From positions 1-64,000 of the forward strand of contig NZ_CP015124.1 of assembly GCF_001678945.1 (NCBI RefSeq): a stretch of 64,000 bases of DNA, written 5' to 3'. This stretch comes from Phaeobacter gallaeciensis (GTDB taxonomy: Bacteria; Pseudomonadota; Alphaproteobacteria; Rhodobacterales; Rhodobacteraceae). Positions 54,858-63,703 of this stretch are shown here, piece after piece; positions within the stretch are counted from its first letter, which is position 1, and the number at the start of each line of letters is the position of its first letter. The notes under the pieces are model-generated. The model was not told where the DNA came from. It saw only the letters and a list, made by a program, of their open reading frames with translations, and did no database searches. The position numbers and the translations under genes are program-made.

Positions 54858-55922
54858 TTATGCGGGGTGCGCGGTTCCGGCCCGTTGCAGCATGCCGAAC
54901 AGATCACGCGGATCGTCCGGGTCCGCCAGCATGTCGAGTTCGATGAAGAATTCGCTGCCCTTGATCTGGTCGCGGATATACCGCAGTGCACTGAAATCCT
55001 CGATGGCGAAACCGACGCTGTCGAACAGGGTAATCTGCCGGTCGTCCCGGCGTCCTTGCTTCTGGCCGGTGATCACCTGCCACATTTCGGTGACTTCGAA
55101 ATCCTCGGGCATCTGCTGGATCTCGCCTTCGATGCGGGTTTGCGGTGGGAATTCCACAAAGACATCCGACCGGGACAGGATACCAGCCGCCAGTTCCGTC
55201 TTGCCGGGGCAGTCACCGCCGATGGCGTTGATGTGTACGCCGGGGCCGACCATATTGTCGCTGAGGATGGTAGCGTATTGTTTGTCCGCGGTGCAGGTGG
55301 TGAGGATCTGCGCGCCTTCGATGGCCTCTTCGGGGGTTTTGCATTTCACCACTTCAAGACCGCAGCCCGCCAGATTACGGGCGCATTTTTCGGTGGCCTT
55401 GGGATCCTGATCATAAAGGCGCACGGATTTCAGACCGCAGATCGCCTTCATCGCCAGGGTCTGGAATTCCGACTGGGCGCCATTGCCGATCATCGCCATG
55501 GTGTGAGCGTCCTTTGGTGCCAGGTATTTCGCCACCATGGCCGAGGTCGCCGCCGTGCGCAGTGCCGTCAGCATGGTCATTTCCGTCAGGAGCACCGGAT
55601 AGCCGGTGTAGACATCCGCCAAGAGGCCAAAGGCGGTCACGGTCTGCAGCCCCTCCGAGGTGTTCTTGGGGTGGCCATTGACGTATTTGAATCCGTATGC
55701 CTCCCCATCCGAGGTGGGCATCAGCTCGATCACACCCACGTCCGAATGGCTTGCCACGCGCGGGGTCTTGTCGAACAGCTCCCAGCGGCGGAAGTCCTCT
55801 TCGACATAGGCAGCAAGGTCGCGCAGCATGTTTTCCACGCCGGTGTGATGGATCAGGCGCATCATGTTGTCGACGCTGACAAAAGGCACCATGGCCTTGG
55901 CGGAAGGATTGAGGTTGGTCAT
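54858..55922 (-). CDS. ocd: Ornithine cyclodeaminase
   Basis: Ocd converts L-ornithine to L-proline and ammonia using NAD. The 354-aa protein has LLTEMTMLTALRTAATSAMVAKYLA, AMIGNGAQSEFQTLAMKA (nucleotide-binding), and GPGVHINAIGGDCPGKTELA with the catalytic Asp. It overlaps the arginase stop by ATGA (55919-55922), so arginine is taken to ornithine and then proline by the two products. A divergent Lrp-type regulator sits just beyond arginase. Confidence 0.95.
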   Translation of the reverse strand: MTNLNPSAKAMVPFVSVDNMMRLIHHTGVENMLRDLAAYVEEDFRRWELFDKTPRVASHSDVGVIELMPTSDGEAYGFKYVNGHPKNTSEGLQTVTAFGLLADVYTGYPVLLTEMTMLTALRTAATSAMVAKYLAPKDAHTMAMIGNGAQSEFQTLAMKAICGLKSVRLYDQDPKATEKCARNLAGCGLEVVKCKTPEEAIEGAQILTTCTADKQYATILSDNMVGPGVHINAIGGDCPGKTELAAGILSRSDVFVEFPPQTRIEGEIQQMPEDFEVTEMWQVITGQKQGRRDDRQITLFDSVGFAIEDFSALRYIRDQIKGSEFFIELDMLADPDDPRDLFGMLQRAGTAHPA

Positions 55923-56845
55923 TGGTAGCTCCGTGTGGGGCGGTCAAAGACGCGACGGCCCAGGGCCGAGGCGCAGAGATCGACCATCAGATGCGCGGTG
56001 CGGCCGCGTTCATCGAGGAAAGGGTTGAGTTCGACAAGGTCGAGCGAGGTCATCAACCCGGAATCATGCAGCATTTCACAGATGAGATGCGCTTCACGCA
56101 CCGTGGCGCCGCCGGGCACCGTGGTGCCCACCGCCGGGGCGACAGAGGGGTCGAGGAAATCCACATCCAGCGACACGTGCAGCATGCCGTTCTGGGCTGC
56201 CACATGGTCCAGAAACGCGGCCAAGGGGCCAGTGATACCGTTTTCGTCAATGTCGCGCATGTCGTGGCGCCGGATCCGGCTGCCTTCCAAAGCCTGCCGC
56301 TCGGGCGTATCAACAGACCGCAGGCCGAACATGCAGACGTTCTCCTCGGGCACCGGGTTCTTCACAGCCGGAAACCCGTCAAAGCCTTCGCGACCGGTGA
56401 AATAGCCAACCGGCGTGCCGTGCAGATTGCCACTGTCGGTGGTTTGCGGTGTGTGGAAATCGGTATGTGCATCCAGCCACAGCACGAATTGCGGACGGTT
56501 CTGCCGGGCGGCGTAATTGGCCACACCGATGACTGAGCCAAGGGACAGCGCGTGATCACCGCCAAGGAAGATTGGCAAGCCTTGCTCCATTGCGGATTCT
56601 GCAGCATCGCGGAGCGCGCTAGTCCAACCGATGGTCTGGTTCAGCGAGAACAGCCGCGAGTTCGCCTCGTCCGGCGGGTGCGCTGCGGGTGTCACCGTGC
56701 CAAGGTCCGTCACCTGATGGCCCAGATCGGTCAAGGCCTTGGACAATCCGACGGTACGGTAGGCATCGGGTCCCATCAGGCAGCCGGCGCGACGTTTTCC
56801 ACTGTCTACCGGCGCGCCGATCAGAATGCAGTTCTGTGTGCTCAC
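55919..56845 (-). CDS. rocF: Arginase
   Basis: Arginase hydrolyses arginine to ornithine and urea. The 308-aa binuclear Mn enzyme has GGDHALSLGSVIG, WLDAHTDFHTP, HVSLDVDFLDPSVAPAVGT and TSLDLVELNP, the metal-binding ureohydrolase motifs. GTG 56845 (MSTQNCILIGAPVDSG after initiation) is chosen; upstream sequence to 57052 is open but overlaps the regulator gene. It is followed by ocd with overlap. A palindrome at 56912-56925 lies in the gap to the regulator. Confidence 0.95.
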   Translation of the reverse strand: MSTQNCILIGAPVDSGKRRAGCLMGPDAYRTVGLSKALTDLGHQVTDLGTVTPAAHPPDEANSRLFSLNQTIGWTSALRDAAESAMEQGLPIFLGGDHALSLGSVIGVANYAARQNRPQFVLWLDAHTDFHTPQTTDSGNLHGTPVGYFTGREGFDGFPAVKNPVPEENVCMFGLRSVDTPERQALEGSRIRRHDMRDIDENGITGPLAAFLDHVAAQNGMLHVSLDVDFLDPSVAPAVGTTVPGGATVREAHLICEMLHDSGLMTSLDLVELNPFLDERGRTAHLMVDLCASALGRRVFDRPTRSYQ

Positions 56846-56911
56846 GGGGGAAGGATCTCCATCACGATTGTGTCGAGCCTTCAAAGGAACTCCAATTCGG
56901 GGTGGATTGAA

Positions 56912-56925
56912 GTCAATATTTTGAC
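56912..56925. promoter_or_regulatory. Palindromic operator candidate in the arginase/Lrp intergenic gap
   Basis: GTCAATATTTTGAC is a perfect 5-bp inverted repeat with a four-base AT core, located 25 bp before the regulator start and 67 bp before the arginase start. Lrp/AsnC proteins favour AT-rich imperfect palindromes of this kind, so it is a good candidate site for arginine- or ornithine-responsive control of both genes. Confidence 0.5.
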
Positions 56926-56949
56926 CATAATGCGCAGCAAGTTCACGTA

Positions 56950-57387
56950 ATGGAGGTAGGTTTGGACAAAACGGATGAACGGCTGATCGCGGCACTGCGC
57001 CACAATGCACGGGCGTCCCTGTCCGACCTGGCGCTGGAGCTGAACCTGTCACGCACTACGGTGCGGGCGCGCATCGAACGGCTCCAGGCGCGGGGTGACA
57101 TCCTGGGATTTACGGTGGTCCTGAAGGAGGACGTTCTCCGGGATCCTGTGCGCGGCTTGATGATGATCGGGATCGAGGGACGCGGTGCCAGCCGGATCAC
57201 GCGGCAACTGCACGGGCTACCGGAAGTGCGGGCGATTCACACCACAAACGGCCGCTGGGACCTGATCGTGGAACTCGGCACGGAAACGCTGGAGACGCTC
57301 GATTCTGCGCTTGCGAAGATCCGTAACTTTGATGGGGTGTCGACCAGCGAAACCAATCTGTTGCTGGCCACCAAGAAAGAGACCTGA
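56950..57387 (+). CDS. Lrp/AsnC-family transcriptional regulator
   Basis: The 145-aa protein has an N-terminal winged helix (LDKTDERLIAALRHNARASL and SDLALELNLSRTTVRARIERLQ) and a C-terminal RAM ligand-binding domain (about 65-145, with GIEGRGASRITRQLHGLPEV). It is divergent from rocF-ocd, with 104 bp between start codons, and most likely controls arginine catabolism. The ligand is inferred from context. GGAGG overlaps the start codon region; an in-frame TTG at 56962 (LDKTDE) is a possible alternative start. Confidence 0.9.
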   Translation: MEVGLDKTDERLIAALRHNARASLSDLALELNLSRTTVRARIERLQARGDILGFTVVLKEDVLRDPVRGLMMIGIEGRGASRITRQLHGLPEVRAIHTTNGRWDLIVELGTETLETLDSALAKIRNFDGVSTSETNLLLATKKET

Positions 57388-57430
57388 GCGGGGCAGGGCG
57401 GGGGCGCCACCCGTTGCCGTTTCGTCCTGC

Positions 57431-57895
57431 TCAGCGACGCTGCCGCGCGGCCGCAATCCAGATCAGCATCAGCCCGGCAGAAATCACCGCGTTCCAGCCC
57501 GCCATCGACAGGCCAAACATCTCCCACGGGATTTCATCGCAGCGTACCATCGGCGCGGCCATGATCTGCTCCATCAACTGATCAGGTGTCAGCCCGGTAA
57601 TCGATCCCGAGGTGCAGGCGCTCGGTCCTTCCCACCAGCCCTGTTCGACACCGGCGTGATAGGCCCCGATGGTTGAGGTCGCCAGCGCTGCCAACGCGCC
57701 GAGGTAGGGGAAGAATGCACCCGGGATCAGGATTGCCAGCGCCCCGATGCCAACGGCGGCGGCATGCGGATAACGCTGCCAGTAGCACATTTTGCACGGC
57801 GGCATTTCACCGATGTACTGAAAGCCAAAGGCCCCCAGCAAAAGGGCAGCGGATCCGCCTGCTGCAATCAGGATCAGGAAGGTTCTGAACGTCAT
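57431..57895 (-). CDS. dsbB: Disulfide bond formation protein DsbB
   Basis: DsbB reoxidises DsbA by passing electrons to quinone. The 154-aa protein has four membrane helices, with the first periplasmic Cys pair in PPCKMCYWQRYPH and the second pair separated further (SACTSGS and VRCDEIPW), plus the quinone-contact Arg in YWQRYPH. Its start overlaps the stop of the YqaA-family gene by ATGA, so the two are cotranscribed. Confidence 0.93.
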   Translation of the reverse strand: MTFRTFLILIAAGGSAALLLGAFGFQYIGEMPPCKMCYWQRYPHAAAVGIGALAILIPGAFFPYLGALAALATSTIGAYHAGVEQGWWEGPSACTSGSITGLTPDQLMEQIMAAPMVRCDEIPWEMFGLSMAGWNAVISAGLMLIWIAAARQRR

Positions 57896-58470
57896 AGGTA
57901 TCTCACCACAAGAAAGCCGCCGAAAAGAAGCACGACAAAGGCCGTGAAAACAAGACCGAGCCGCCGCTCGATAAAGGCGCGTACCGGCGCGCCGAACAGG
58001 CGCAGCAGCGCCGCAACCGCGAAAAACCGCAGCGATCGCGCGAGGATAGAGGTTGCAACGAAGGTCACCAGCGGCATGCCGGTCCAGCCGGACATGATGG
58101 TGATCACCTTGAACGGGAATGGCGTGATGCCCGCGCCCAGAACCGCCCAGAAGCCAAAGTCGTTGAACCGGGTGTTAAAGGCCTCCATGGCATCCGCCTT
58201 ACCCATCATCTCAAGGATGGGCTGACCGATGCCTTCGTAGAAGAAGGCACCGATGGCATAGCCCAGAAGCCCGCCCAGAACCGAAGAGACCAGCGCCACC
58301 AGGGCAATCAACCAGGCCCGCGAGGGGCGCGCCAGAATCATCGGGATCATCAGCACATCTGGCGGGATCGGAAAGACCGAACTTTCGGCAAAAGAAACGA
58401 TGGCCAGCCACCACAGCGCCCGCGGATGATCCGCCAGCGCCATCGTGCGATCATATAGCCTGCGTAACAT
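57892..58470 (-). CDS. YqaA/DedA-family membrane protein
   Basis: The 192-aa protein starts MLRRLYDRTMALADHPRALW and contains VSFAESSVFPIPPDVLMIPM, the SNARE-associated (VTT/DedA) hallmark E-x-x-x-F/Y-P-x-P, then LLGYAIGAFFYEG and PFPFKVITIMSGWTGM. About four membrane helices. DedA relatives move phospholipids or support envelope homeostasis; the YqaA branch is not well studied. ATG 58470 is preceded by GGGCGGATGG. It is coupled to dsbB. Confidence 0.88.
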   Translation of the reverse strand: MLRRLYDRTMALADHPRALWWLAIVSFAESSVFPIPPDVLMIPMILARPSRAWLIALVALVSSVLGGLLGYAIGAFFYEGIGQPILEMMGKADAMEAFNTRFNDFGFWAVLGAGITPFPFKVITIMSGWTGMPLVTFVATSILARSLRFFAVAALLRLFGAPVRAFIERRLGLVFTAFVVLLFGGFLVVRYL

Positions 58471-58629
58471 TGACCATCCGCCCTTAACCCCAGTGGCGCC
58501 GAGGTTGCACGCAGGCGCGGCAAGGTCAACATGCGGGTGGGGACTGAGAGGCGTTTGCACAGAATTATGCCATGTGGCAGCGTTTGGCTCTGGACCTCAT
58601 CTGCCGCCTTGGGTAACAACAGCCCCGAG

Positions 58630-58715
58630 GCCCAAGTGGCGGAATGGTAGACGCAGGGGATTCAAAATCCCCCGCCTTAACGGGCGTGCCGGTTCGAGTC
58701 CGGCCTTGGGTACCA
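58630..58715 (+). tRNA. tRNA-Leu (anticodon CAA)
   Basis: An 86-nt class II tRNA with acceptor stem GCCCAAG/CTTGGGT, anticodon stem GGGGA/TCCCC around TTCAAAA (anticodon CAA, reading TTG), a long variable arm CGCCTTAACGGGCG, T arm GCCGGTTCGAGTCCGGC and encoded CCA. The region 58716-58850 after it holds no gene. Confidence 0.97.
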
Positions 58716-58850
58716 GCCTCAACCCCATCTAAATTCATGAATTCACAAGTGTTGCCACATCGGGGCCATCCGGTGCTTTCGATATTATGACGTGGCCTCA
58801 AGAGCTTGACGTCTGTTCTTGCTTCACACTTCACGGGTCGGAAATGAAAT

Positions 58851-58874
58851 GAGGCGCCCGGTTGGGGCGCCTCT
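58851..58874 (-). terminator. Probable terminator of tkt
   Basis: On the minus strand an 8-bp stem AGGCGCCC/GGGCGCCT with loop CAAC is followed by CATTTCATTT, a broken T run. It lies 28 bp past the transketolase stop. The stem is strong but the tail is weak. Confidence 0.6.
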
Positions 58875-58901
58875 GGTCTCATTGATAGGATGGTCCGTAG
58901 A

Positions 58902-60923
58902 TCACCCAAGCAGCTCTTTTGCCTTTGCAACGGTGGCCTCTGCGGTGATACCGAATTTCTCGAAAAGCTCATCTGCCGGTGCGGAGGCTCCGAAGCGGTC
59001 CATGCCCACGAATGCGGCTTTCTTCTCCTGGCCACGCTCGCCCAACAGCCAGCGGTCCCAGCCACCGGCGCGCACGGCGGCCTCGATACCAACACGCACG
59101 GGGCCTGCGGGCAGGACCTTGCGGCGGTAGGCTTCGTCTTGCTGAGCGAAGAGCTCCATGCAGGGCATGGAGACGACGCGGGTGCCGATACCTTCGGCTT
59201 CCAGCTTGGCCTTGGCTTCCATCGCCAGCGAAACCTCAGAACCGGTGGCGATCAGGATCACCTGACGCTTGCCTTCAGCCTCGGACAGGACATAGGCGCC
59301 CTTTTCGGTGAGGTTGCTCAGCTTGTGCTCGGTGCGCACGGTGGGCAGGTTCTGACGAGTCAGCACCATGACCGAGGGCGTTTCCTTGGCGGTAACCGCG
59401 ATTTCCCATGCTTCTGCAGCCTCCACCGTATCGGCGGGGCGGAACACATAGGTGTTCGGGGTTGCGCGGCAGATCGCCAGATGTTCGACCGGCTGGTGGG
59501 TCGGGCCATCTTCGCCAACACCGATGGAATCATGGGTCATGACAAAGACGGTCGGGGTCTTCATCAGCGCCGCCAGACGCATCGACGGACGCGCGTAATC
59601 GGTGAAGCAGAAGAAGGTGCCGCCATAGGGGCGCATACCGCCGTGCAGGGTCATGCCGTTCATCGCAGCGGCCATGCCGTGCTCACGGATGCCCCAATAG
59701 ACGTAGCGGCCCTTGCGGTTGTCGGTGTCAAAGACACCGAGGTCGCCGGTCTTGGTGTTGTTGGAGCCGGTGAGGTCGGCCGAGCCGCCCACGGTTTCCG
59801 GCATCAAGGGGTTGATCACCGCCAGCGCCATTTCGCTGGATTTGCGGGTGGCGACCTTAGGCTGCTCTTCGCTGATCTGCTTTTTCAGGGCCTTGATGGC
59901 GGCAGAGAGCTTTTTCGGCGCTTCCAGTGCGTAGGCGCGGTTGAACCGCTCCTGTTTCTGCTTGGACAGCTCGGCAAAGCGCGCCTCCCAGGCCGCGCGG
60001 TCAGCTGCGCCACGGGTGCCGATGGCTTCCCACTGGGCTTTGACGTCGGCGGGGACCTCAAAGGCGCCGAGCGGTGCGCCATAGGCTTCTTTGGCGGCTT
60101 TCAGCTGCTCGGCATCGGTCAGCGCGCCGTGACCCTTGGAGGTGTCCTGCGCGGCGTGGCCAAGGGCGATATGCGTCTTGCAGGCGATCATCGAGGGTTT
60201 CTGCGCCTTCTTCGCGGCGGTGATGGCCGCGTCGATGGCTTCGGGATCGTGACCATCGATTTCCTGCACGTGCCAGCCGGAGGCCTTGAAGCGCTGGATC
60301 TGGTTGGTGCGGTCAGAGAGTTCAACCGAGCCGTCGATGGTGATGTTGTTGTTGTCCCACAGCACGATCAGCTTGCCCAGTTTCTGACGACCGGCAATGC
60401 CGATGGCCTCCTGGCTGATGCCCTCCATCAGGCAGCCGTCGCCTGCGATTACATAGGTGTTGTGATCGACGACCTTCTTGCCGTAATGGGCGCGCTGCAT
60501 TTCTTCGGCCATGGCAAAGCCGACGGCGTTGGCGATGCCCTGACCCAGCGGACCAGTGGTGGTTTCCACCGCATCGATCAGGAAGTTTTCCGGATGGCCC
60601 GCGGTCAGCGCGCCCATCTGACGGAAGTTCTTGATCTGATCCAGCGTTACCTGCTCATCGCCCATGAGATAGAGAAGCGAATAGATCAGCATGGAGCCGT
60701 GGCCTGCCGACAGGATGAACCGGTCACGGTCGGCCCATTTTGGGGCCTTTACGTCGAATTTTAAGTGCTTTTCAAACAGGACGGTGGCCACATCGGCCAT
60801 GCCGATCGGCATGCCGGAGTGGCCGGAGTTTGCGGCAGCGACGGCATCAAGGGTCAGGGCGCGAATGGCGGCGGCCTTGTTCCAATGCTCGGGATTTGCG
60901 GTGCGCAGGGCTGTCAGATCCAC
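58902..60923 (-). CDS. tkt: Transketolase
   Basis: Transketolase moves two-carbon units in the pentose-phosphate pathway with thiamine diphosphate. The 673-aa protein has [58 protein letters not shown] (ThDP/metal GDG...N), and [38 protein letters not shown]. No PTS-type signal or fusion. The zauP-zapA pair is divergent, with a 279-bp gap that holds no gene. Confidence 0.97.
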   Translation of the reverse strand: MDLTALRTANPEHWNKAAAIRALTLDAVAAANSGHSGMPIGMADVATVLFEKHLKFDVKAPKWADRDRFILSAGHGSMLIYSLLYLMGDEQVTLDQIKNFRQMGALTAGHPENFLIDAVETTTGPLGQGIANAVGFAMAEEMQRAHYGKKVVDHNTYVIAGDGCLMEGISQEAIGIAGRQKLGKLIVLWDNNNITIDGSVELSDRTNQIQRFKASGWHVQEIDGHDPEAIDAAITAAKKAQKPSMIACKTHIALGHAAQDTSKGHGALTDAEQLKAAKEAYGAPLGAFEVPADVKAQWEAIGTRGAADRAAWEARFAELSKQKQERFNRAYALEAPKKLSAAIKALKKQISEEQPKVATRKSSEMALAVINPLMPETVGGSADLTGSNNTKTGDLGVFDTDNRKGRYVYWGIREHGMAAAMNGMTLHGGMRPYGGTFFCFTDYARPSMRLAALMKTPTVFVMTHDSIGVGEDGPTHQPVEHLAICRATPNTYVFRPADTVEAAEAWEIAVTAKETPSVMVLTRQNLPTVRTEHKLSNLTEKGAYVLSEAEGKRQVILIATGSEVSLAMEAKAKLEAEGIGTRVVSMPCMELFAQQDEAYRRKVLPAGPVRVGIEAAVRAGGWDRWLLGERGQEKKAAFVGMDRFGASAPADELFEKFGITAEATVAKAKELLG

Positions 60924-61202
60924 TGAACTGTTCCTTTAGGTTGGCAGGCTGATGAGCCGCTGAATACCAGTGATGGGGCAAAGATCAAGCGTTGGCAGGC
61001 GTTTCTGTGTTTCGAACGCGAAGGACCGCTTGCAAGTGCTTGAAAGCAAAGAGGCGGTGTTTTACTCCTGCAAGGGTTAAGCTGCGCGTATGATCGGCAG
61101 GCATGTGCGATTCGCACAGCAGTGCAAAGCAGAGGTGCAAACCGGCACGGCAGGAGGCAGCGCGAAGATCGCGCCAGCGAGATGGACGGGTGAGGGACAG
61201 GC

Positions 61203-62000
61203 ATGAAGCAGATTGAAGACTTGCAGGGCCGGATCCTGGCCGCAATGGACCGGATCGGGACGGGTGTCGGCGCACTTGAACAAGCGCGCAGCTCAGCCGA
61301 GGCCAAGGCCGTTGCGGCGGCCGATACCAGCGCGCTGGAACAGGCGCTGGACGAAGAACGGGTCGCCAATGCCCAGTTGACCGAACGGGTCAAGGTCCTG
61401 CGCGGGCGGTTGAAAGAGCTGGAAGAGCAGGCACCGGCGGCGTCTACGGCAGATGCCTCGGGTGATATCGCTGCAATGCAGGCCGAGCTTGAGCTTTTGC
61501 GGAATGAGGCTGCAAATGCCCCGCAGGCCGAAGCCTTGAAACAGGAAGTGGCGCGGCTGAAGGCGCAAATGGAAGGCGCAGCCAATTCGGCGGCCACCGA
61601 GAAAGAAAGCCTTGAGGACCGGATTGAACAGCTCGAGGCCGCCAATGCGGAACTCACGGCTCAGCTGGCTGAAGCCGGATCCGTTCAGGAAACGTCCGCT
61701 TCCGAAACTGCGCATGGTGAAAACGGCGGCACTGACGAGGAGGTGCTGCAGCGACTGGACACGGAATTGCAGCAATTGCGCCTGGCCAACGAACAGCTCC
61801 GTACATCTAACGCTGCCCTGCGCGAAGCCAATGCCGAAGGGCTGGGCGATGCCGGGCTGATCAATGCGGCGATGGCAGCAGAGATCGACGGTCTGCGCGC
61901 GGCGCAGGCGAGTGACAAGGCGCAGGTGAACGCGGTTCTGGCCCGGCTTGAACCGCTGCTGGCGGCAGCGCCCAACCTGCCCGAAGGAGAGGAAATTTGA
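61203..62000 (+). CDS. zauP: Coiled-coil protein upstream of ZapA (ZauP-like)
   Basis: The 265-aa soluble protein is almost wholly predicted coiled coil: repeated heptads from about 45-75 (TSALEQALDEERVANAQLTE), 85-160 and 178-205, with Ala/Glu/Gln/Leu dominance and no catalytic motif. It overlaps zapA by one base (TGATG). In Caulobacter the coiled-coil ZauP, encoded directly upstream of zapA, interacts with ZapA to focus the Z ring. I assign the name by position and coiled-coil nature, since such sequences diverge fast. Confidence 0.72.
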   Translation: MKQIEDLQGRILAAMDRIGTGVGALEQARSSAEAKAVAAADTSALEQALDEERVANAQLTERVKVLRGRLKELEEQAPAASTADASGDIAAMQAELELLRNEAANAPQAEALKQEVARLKAQMEGAANSAATEKESLEDRIEQLEAANAELTAQLAEAGSVQETSASETAHGENGGTDEEVLQRLDTELQQLRLANEQLRTSNAALREANAEGLGDAGLINAAMAAEIDGLRAAQASDKAQVNAVLARLEPLLAAAPNLPEGEEI

Positions 62001-62401
62001 TGCCCGAAGTGACCATTCATATTGGCGGCCGCGGTTTCGAGGTCTCCTGCCAGGAAGGCGAGGAGAGTTATCTGCATTCTGCGGCCAAGATGCTGGATGA
62101 TGAGGCGCAGGTGCTGTCGGACCAGATTGGCCGTATGCCCGAAGCGCGCATGCTGCTGATGGCGGGGCTGATGCTGGCGGACAAGACCGCAGCGGTCGAG
62201 GACCGGATCAAAGAGGTCGAGGCGGTCCTGGCTGAGCGCGAGGCGGAACTGGCCGCGCTGAAGGCACAGCCCGCGCCGGAGCCGGAGCGGATTGAAGTGC
62301 CTGTTGTGCCCCCTCAGGTGGCTGAAACCCTGGCCGAACTGGCCGCCCGCGCCGAAGCCATGGCGCAGGAGATCGAAGAAAAAGCCTCTGCCGCGCAATA
62401 G
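62000..62401 (+). CDS. zapA: Cell division protein ZapA
   Basis: The 133-aa protein binds and bundles FtsZ. It has the ZapA head domain VTIHIGGRGFEVSCQEGEESY and AAKMLDDEAQVLSDQIGR, followed by a long C-terminal coiled coil (about 60-130, EDRIKEVEAVLAEREAELAA). ATG 62000 overlaps the upstream stop. The genes upstream and downstream of this pair are otherwise unrelated. A 6S RNA gene follows zapA in some bacteria; I could not make one out in the 132-bp gap. Confidence 0.92.
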   Translation: MPEVTIHIGGRGFEVSCQEGEESYLHSAAKMLDDEAQVLSDQIGRMPEARMLLMAGLMLADKTAAVEDRIKEVEAVLAEREAELAALKAQPAPEPERIEVPVVPPQVAETLAELAARAEAMAQEIEEKASAAQ

Positions 62402-62473
62402 GCGGCGGGGCGCTGCGCTGACGGGGTCGATCGGTTTTCGATGTCGCTCGCCGAATGTCCGAATCCGAAACGC

Positions 62474-62512
62474 AAAAAAGGCCTGTCACGCGTGCTGCGG
62501 ACAGGCCTTTTT
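62474..62512. terminator. Bidirectional Rho-independent terminator
   Basis: An 8-bp stem GGCCTGTC/GACAGGCC with a 12-base loop is flanked by six A on the left and five T on the right. It can end both the zapA transcript (plus) and the glutaredoxin transcript (minus). Confidence 0.92.
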
Positions 62513-62533
62513 CATGTTGTCTGGTCGTGCGGC

Positions 62534-62896
62534 TTAACCGTTGGCTTCGCGGATCTTATCCGCCGCGGCCTTGTCAAAGCTGACGCCGTTCTCTTCGAAC
62601 ATGCCGTCGAGTTCACCGGAGAGGGTCATTTCGGTGATGATGTCGCAGCCGCCGACGAATTCGCCTTTGACATAAAGCTGTGGAATGGTCGGCCAGTCCG
62701 AGTAATCCTTGATCCCGGCGCGGATCTCTTCGTCGGCCAGCACGTTGACGTCGGTGTAGTCAACGCCGATGTAGTTCAGAACACCGGCCACGCGGGAAGA
62801 GAAGCCGCACTGCGGCATGTCCTTGGTGCCTTTCATGTAAAGCACCACGTCGTTGGATTTGACGGTTTCGTCGATGCGGGTTTTTGCGTCGCTCAT
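62534..62896 (-). CDS. grxD: Monothiol glutaredoxin, Grx4 (GrxD) type
   Basis: The 120-aa single-domain glutaredoxin has the CGFS active site in [18 protein letters not shown], with KGTKDMPQ just before it, TVPQ-type [17 protein letters not shown] and [13 protein letters not shown] glutaredoxins bind a [2Fe-2S] cluster with glutathione and partner BolA proteins; bolA is two genes away on the same strand. A 76-aa membrane-protein gene lies between them. Confidence 0.95.
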   Translation of the reverse strand: MSDAKTRIDETVKSNDVVLYMKGTKDMPQCGFSSRVAGVLNYIGVDYTDVNVLADEEIRAGIKDYSDWPTIPQLYVKGEFVGGCDIITEMTLSGELDGMFEENGVSFDKAAADKIREANG

Positions 62897-63006
62897 GTTG
62901 CGTTTCCTTCTGGCGGATGTGCCGTTGTCCTGCTGCCCGAGATATAGGGAATAATGTGGAGAATTCCAATCCGGGCCGGGGAACGGATGTGTGAGGCTCT
63001 GCGCGC

Positions 63007-63237
63007 TCAGCTCTTGTCTTTGGGAACAAAAAGGCGGGCATATTCCTGCGGGTCCTTGGGGACCTTCCAGGTCCTGACAGACCCGCCGCCCATGCCGGAC
63101 TGATAGTCCGAGCGCAGCGTGTGATAGTCCGGGTCGCTGTCGTCTTCTTCCGTTGGTGCGCGTCGTTGACCGATGACGGCAACAACTGCCGTCATCACAA
63201 TAACGCCGACCACCAGAAAGGACATGAACAGCGACAT
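63007..63237 (-). CDS. 76-aa membrane-anchored hypothetical protein
   Basis: One N-terminal membrane helix (residues 4-22, [19 protein letters not shown]) leads to a polar, acidic-then-basic tail with [12 protein letters not shown] and [20 protein letters not shown] recognise no domain. It begins 5 bp after the bolA stop and probably shares a bolA-this gene-grxD transcript, so a role next to the Grx4/BolA pair is possible but not shown. Confidence 0.7.
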   Translation of the reverse strand: MSLFMSFLVVGVIVMTAVVAVIGQRRAPTEEDDSDPDYHTLRSDYQSGMGGGSVRTWKVPKDPQEYARLFVPKDKS

Positions 63238-63242
63238 GTGTG

Positions 63243-63479
63243 CTACTCGGGCGCTTTGGTGGTCAGGGCGAGGGCGTGCAACTCACCATTGGCGCCGTCC
63301 ATTTTGCCTTTGAGGGCCGCGTAAACGGCGCGCTGCTGCTGCACACGGTTCTTGCCGCGAAAGCTTTCATCGACGACCATCGCGGACATATGCACGCCGT
63401 CGGTGCCACCGACCTGGATTTGGGCATCGGGAAAGGATGCGCGCAGAAGCTCTTCGATTTCATGGGCCTGCATGGGCAT
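63243..63479 (-). CDS. bolA: BolA-family protein
   Basis: The 78-aa protein has the class II KH-like BolA fold: [43 protein letters not shown] with the conserved His, and [22 protein letters not shown]. Sequence ending HALALTT places it with BolA2/YrbA-type partners of CGFS glutaredoxins. It lies near grxD in the same direction, supporting a Grx4-BolA iron-sensing or cluster-transfer complex. Confidence 0.94.
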   Translation of the reverse strand: MPMQAHEIEELLRASFPDAQIQVGGTDGVHMSAMVVDESFRGKNRVQQQRAVYAALKGKMDGANGELHALALTTKAPE

Positions 63480-63593
63480 TGCGTGGGATCCTCGTGGTTC
63501 TGTTCGCTAAAAATGTAGGCCTGACGGAGAGGCAGTTCAAGCAGGGAGATGCTCCCGCCGCGCAAGACCTGATTGAAAATCAGACCGTGCGAG

Positions 63594-63632
63594 TTGGGCC
63601 CGGCAGCGCGCGATGCACGCTGCCGGGCCCAA
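63594..63632. repeat. 15-bp perfect inverted repeat between purL and bolA
   Basis: TTGGGCCCGGCAGCG at 63594-63608 and CGCTGCCGGGCCCAA at 63618-63632 form a perfect 15-bp stem with a nine-base loop. There is no T run on either side. A second, smaller hairpin CGGGCGC/GCGCCCG occurs at about 63670-63690. Both lie between the purL stop and the bolA start, so they may end or stabilise the purL transcript. Confidence 0.8.
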
Positions 63633-63703
63633 GGCCGTAAAGGGGGGCTTGCCATAGGCAAGGGCACCTGCGGGCGCGGGAGGGCGCCCGTTTGTGTTTG
63701 ATA

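Noticed and set aside
58890..60764. 624-codon plus-strand frame opposite transketolase
   Set aside because: Antisense shadow of tkt, with no start signal or domain.
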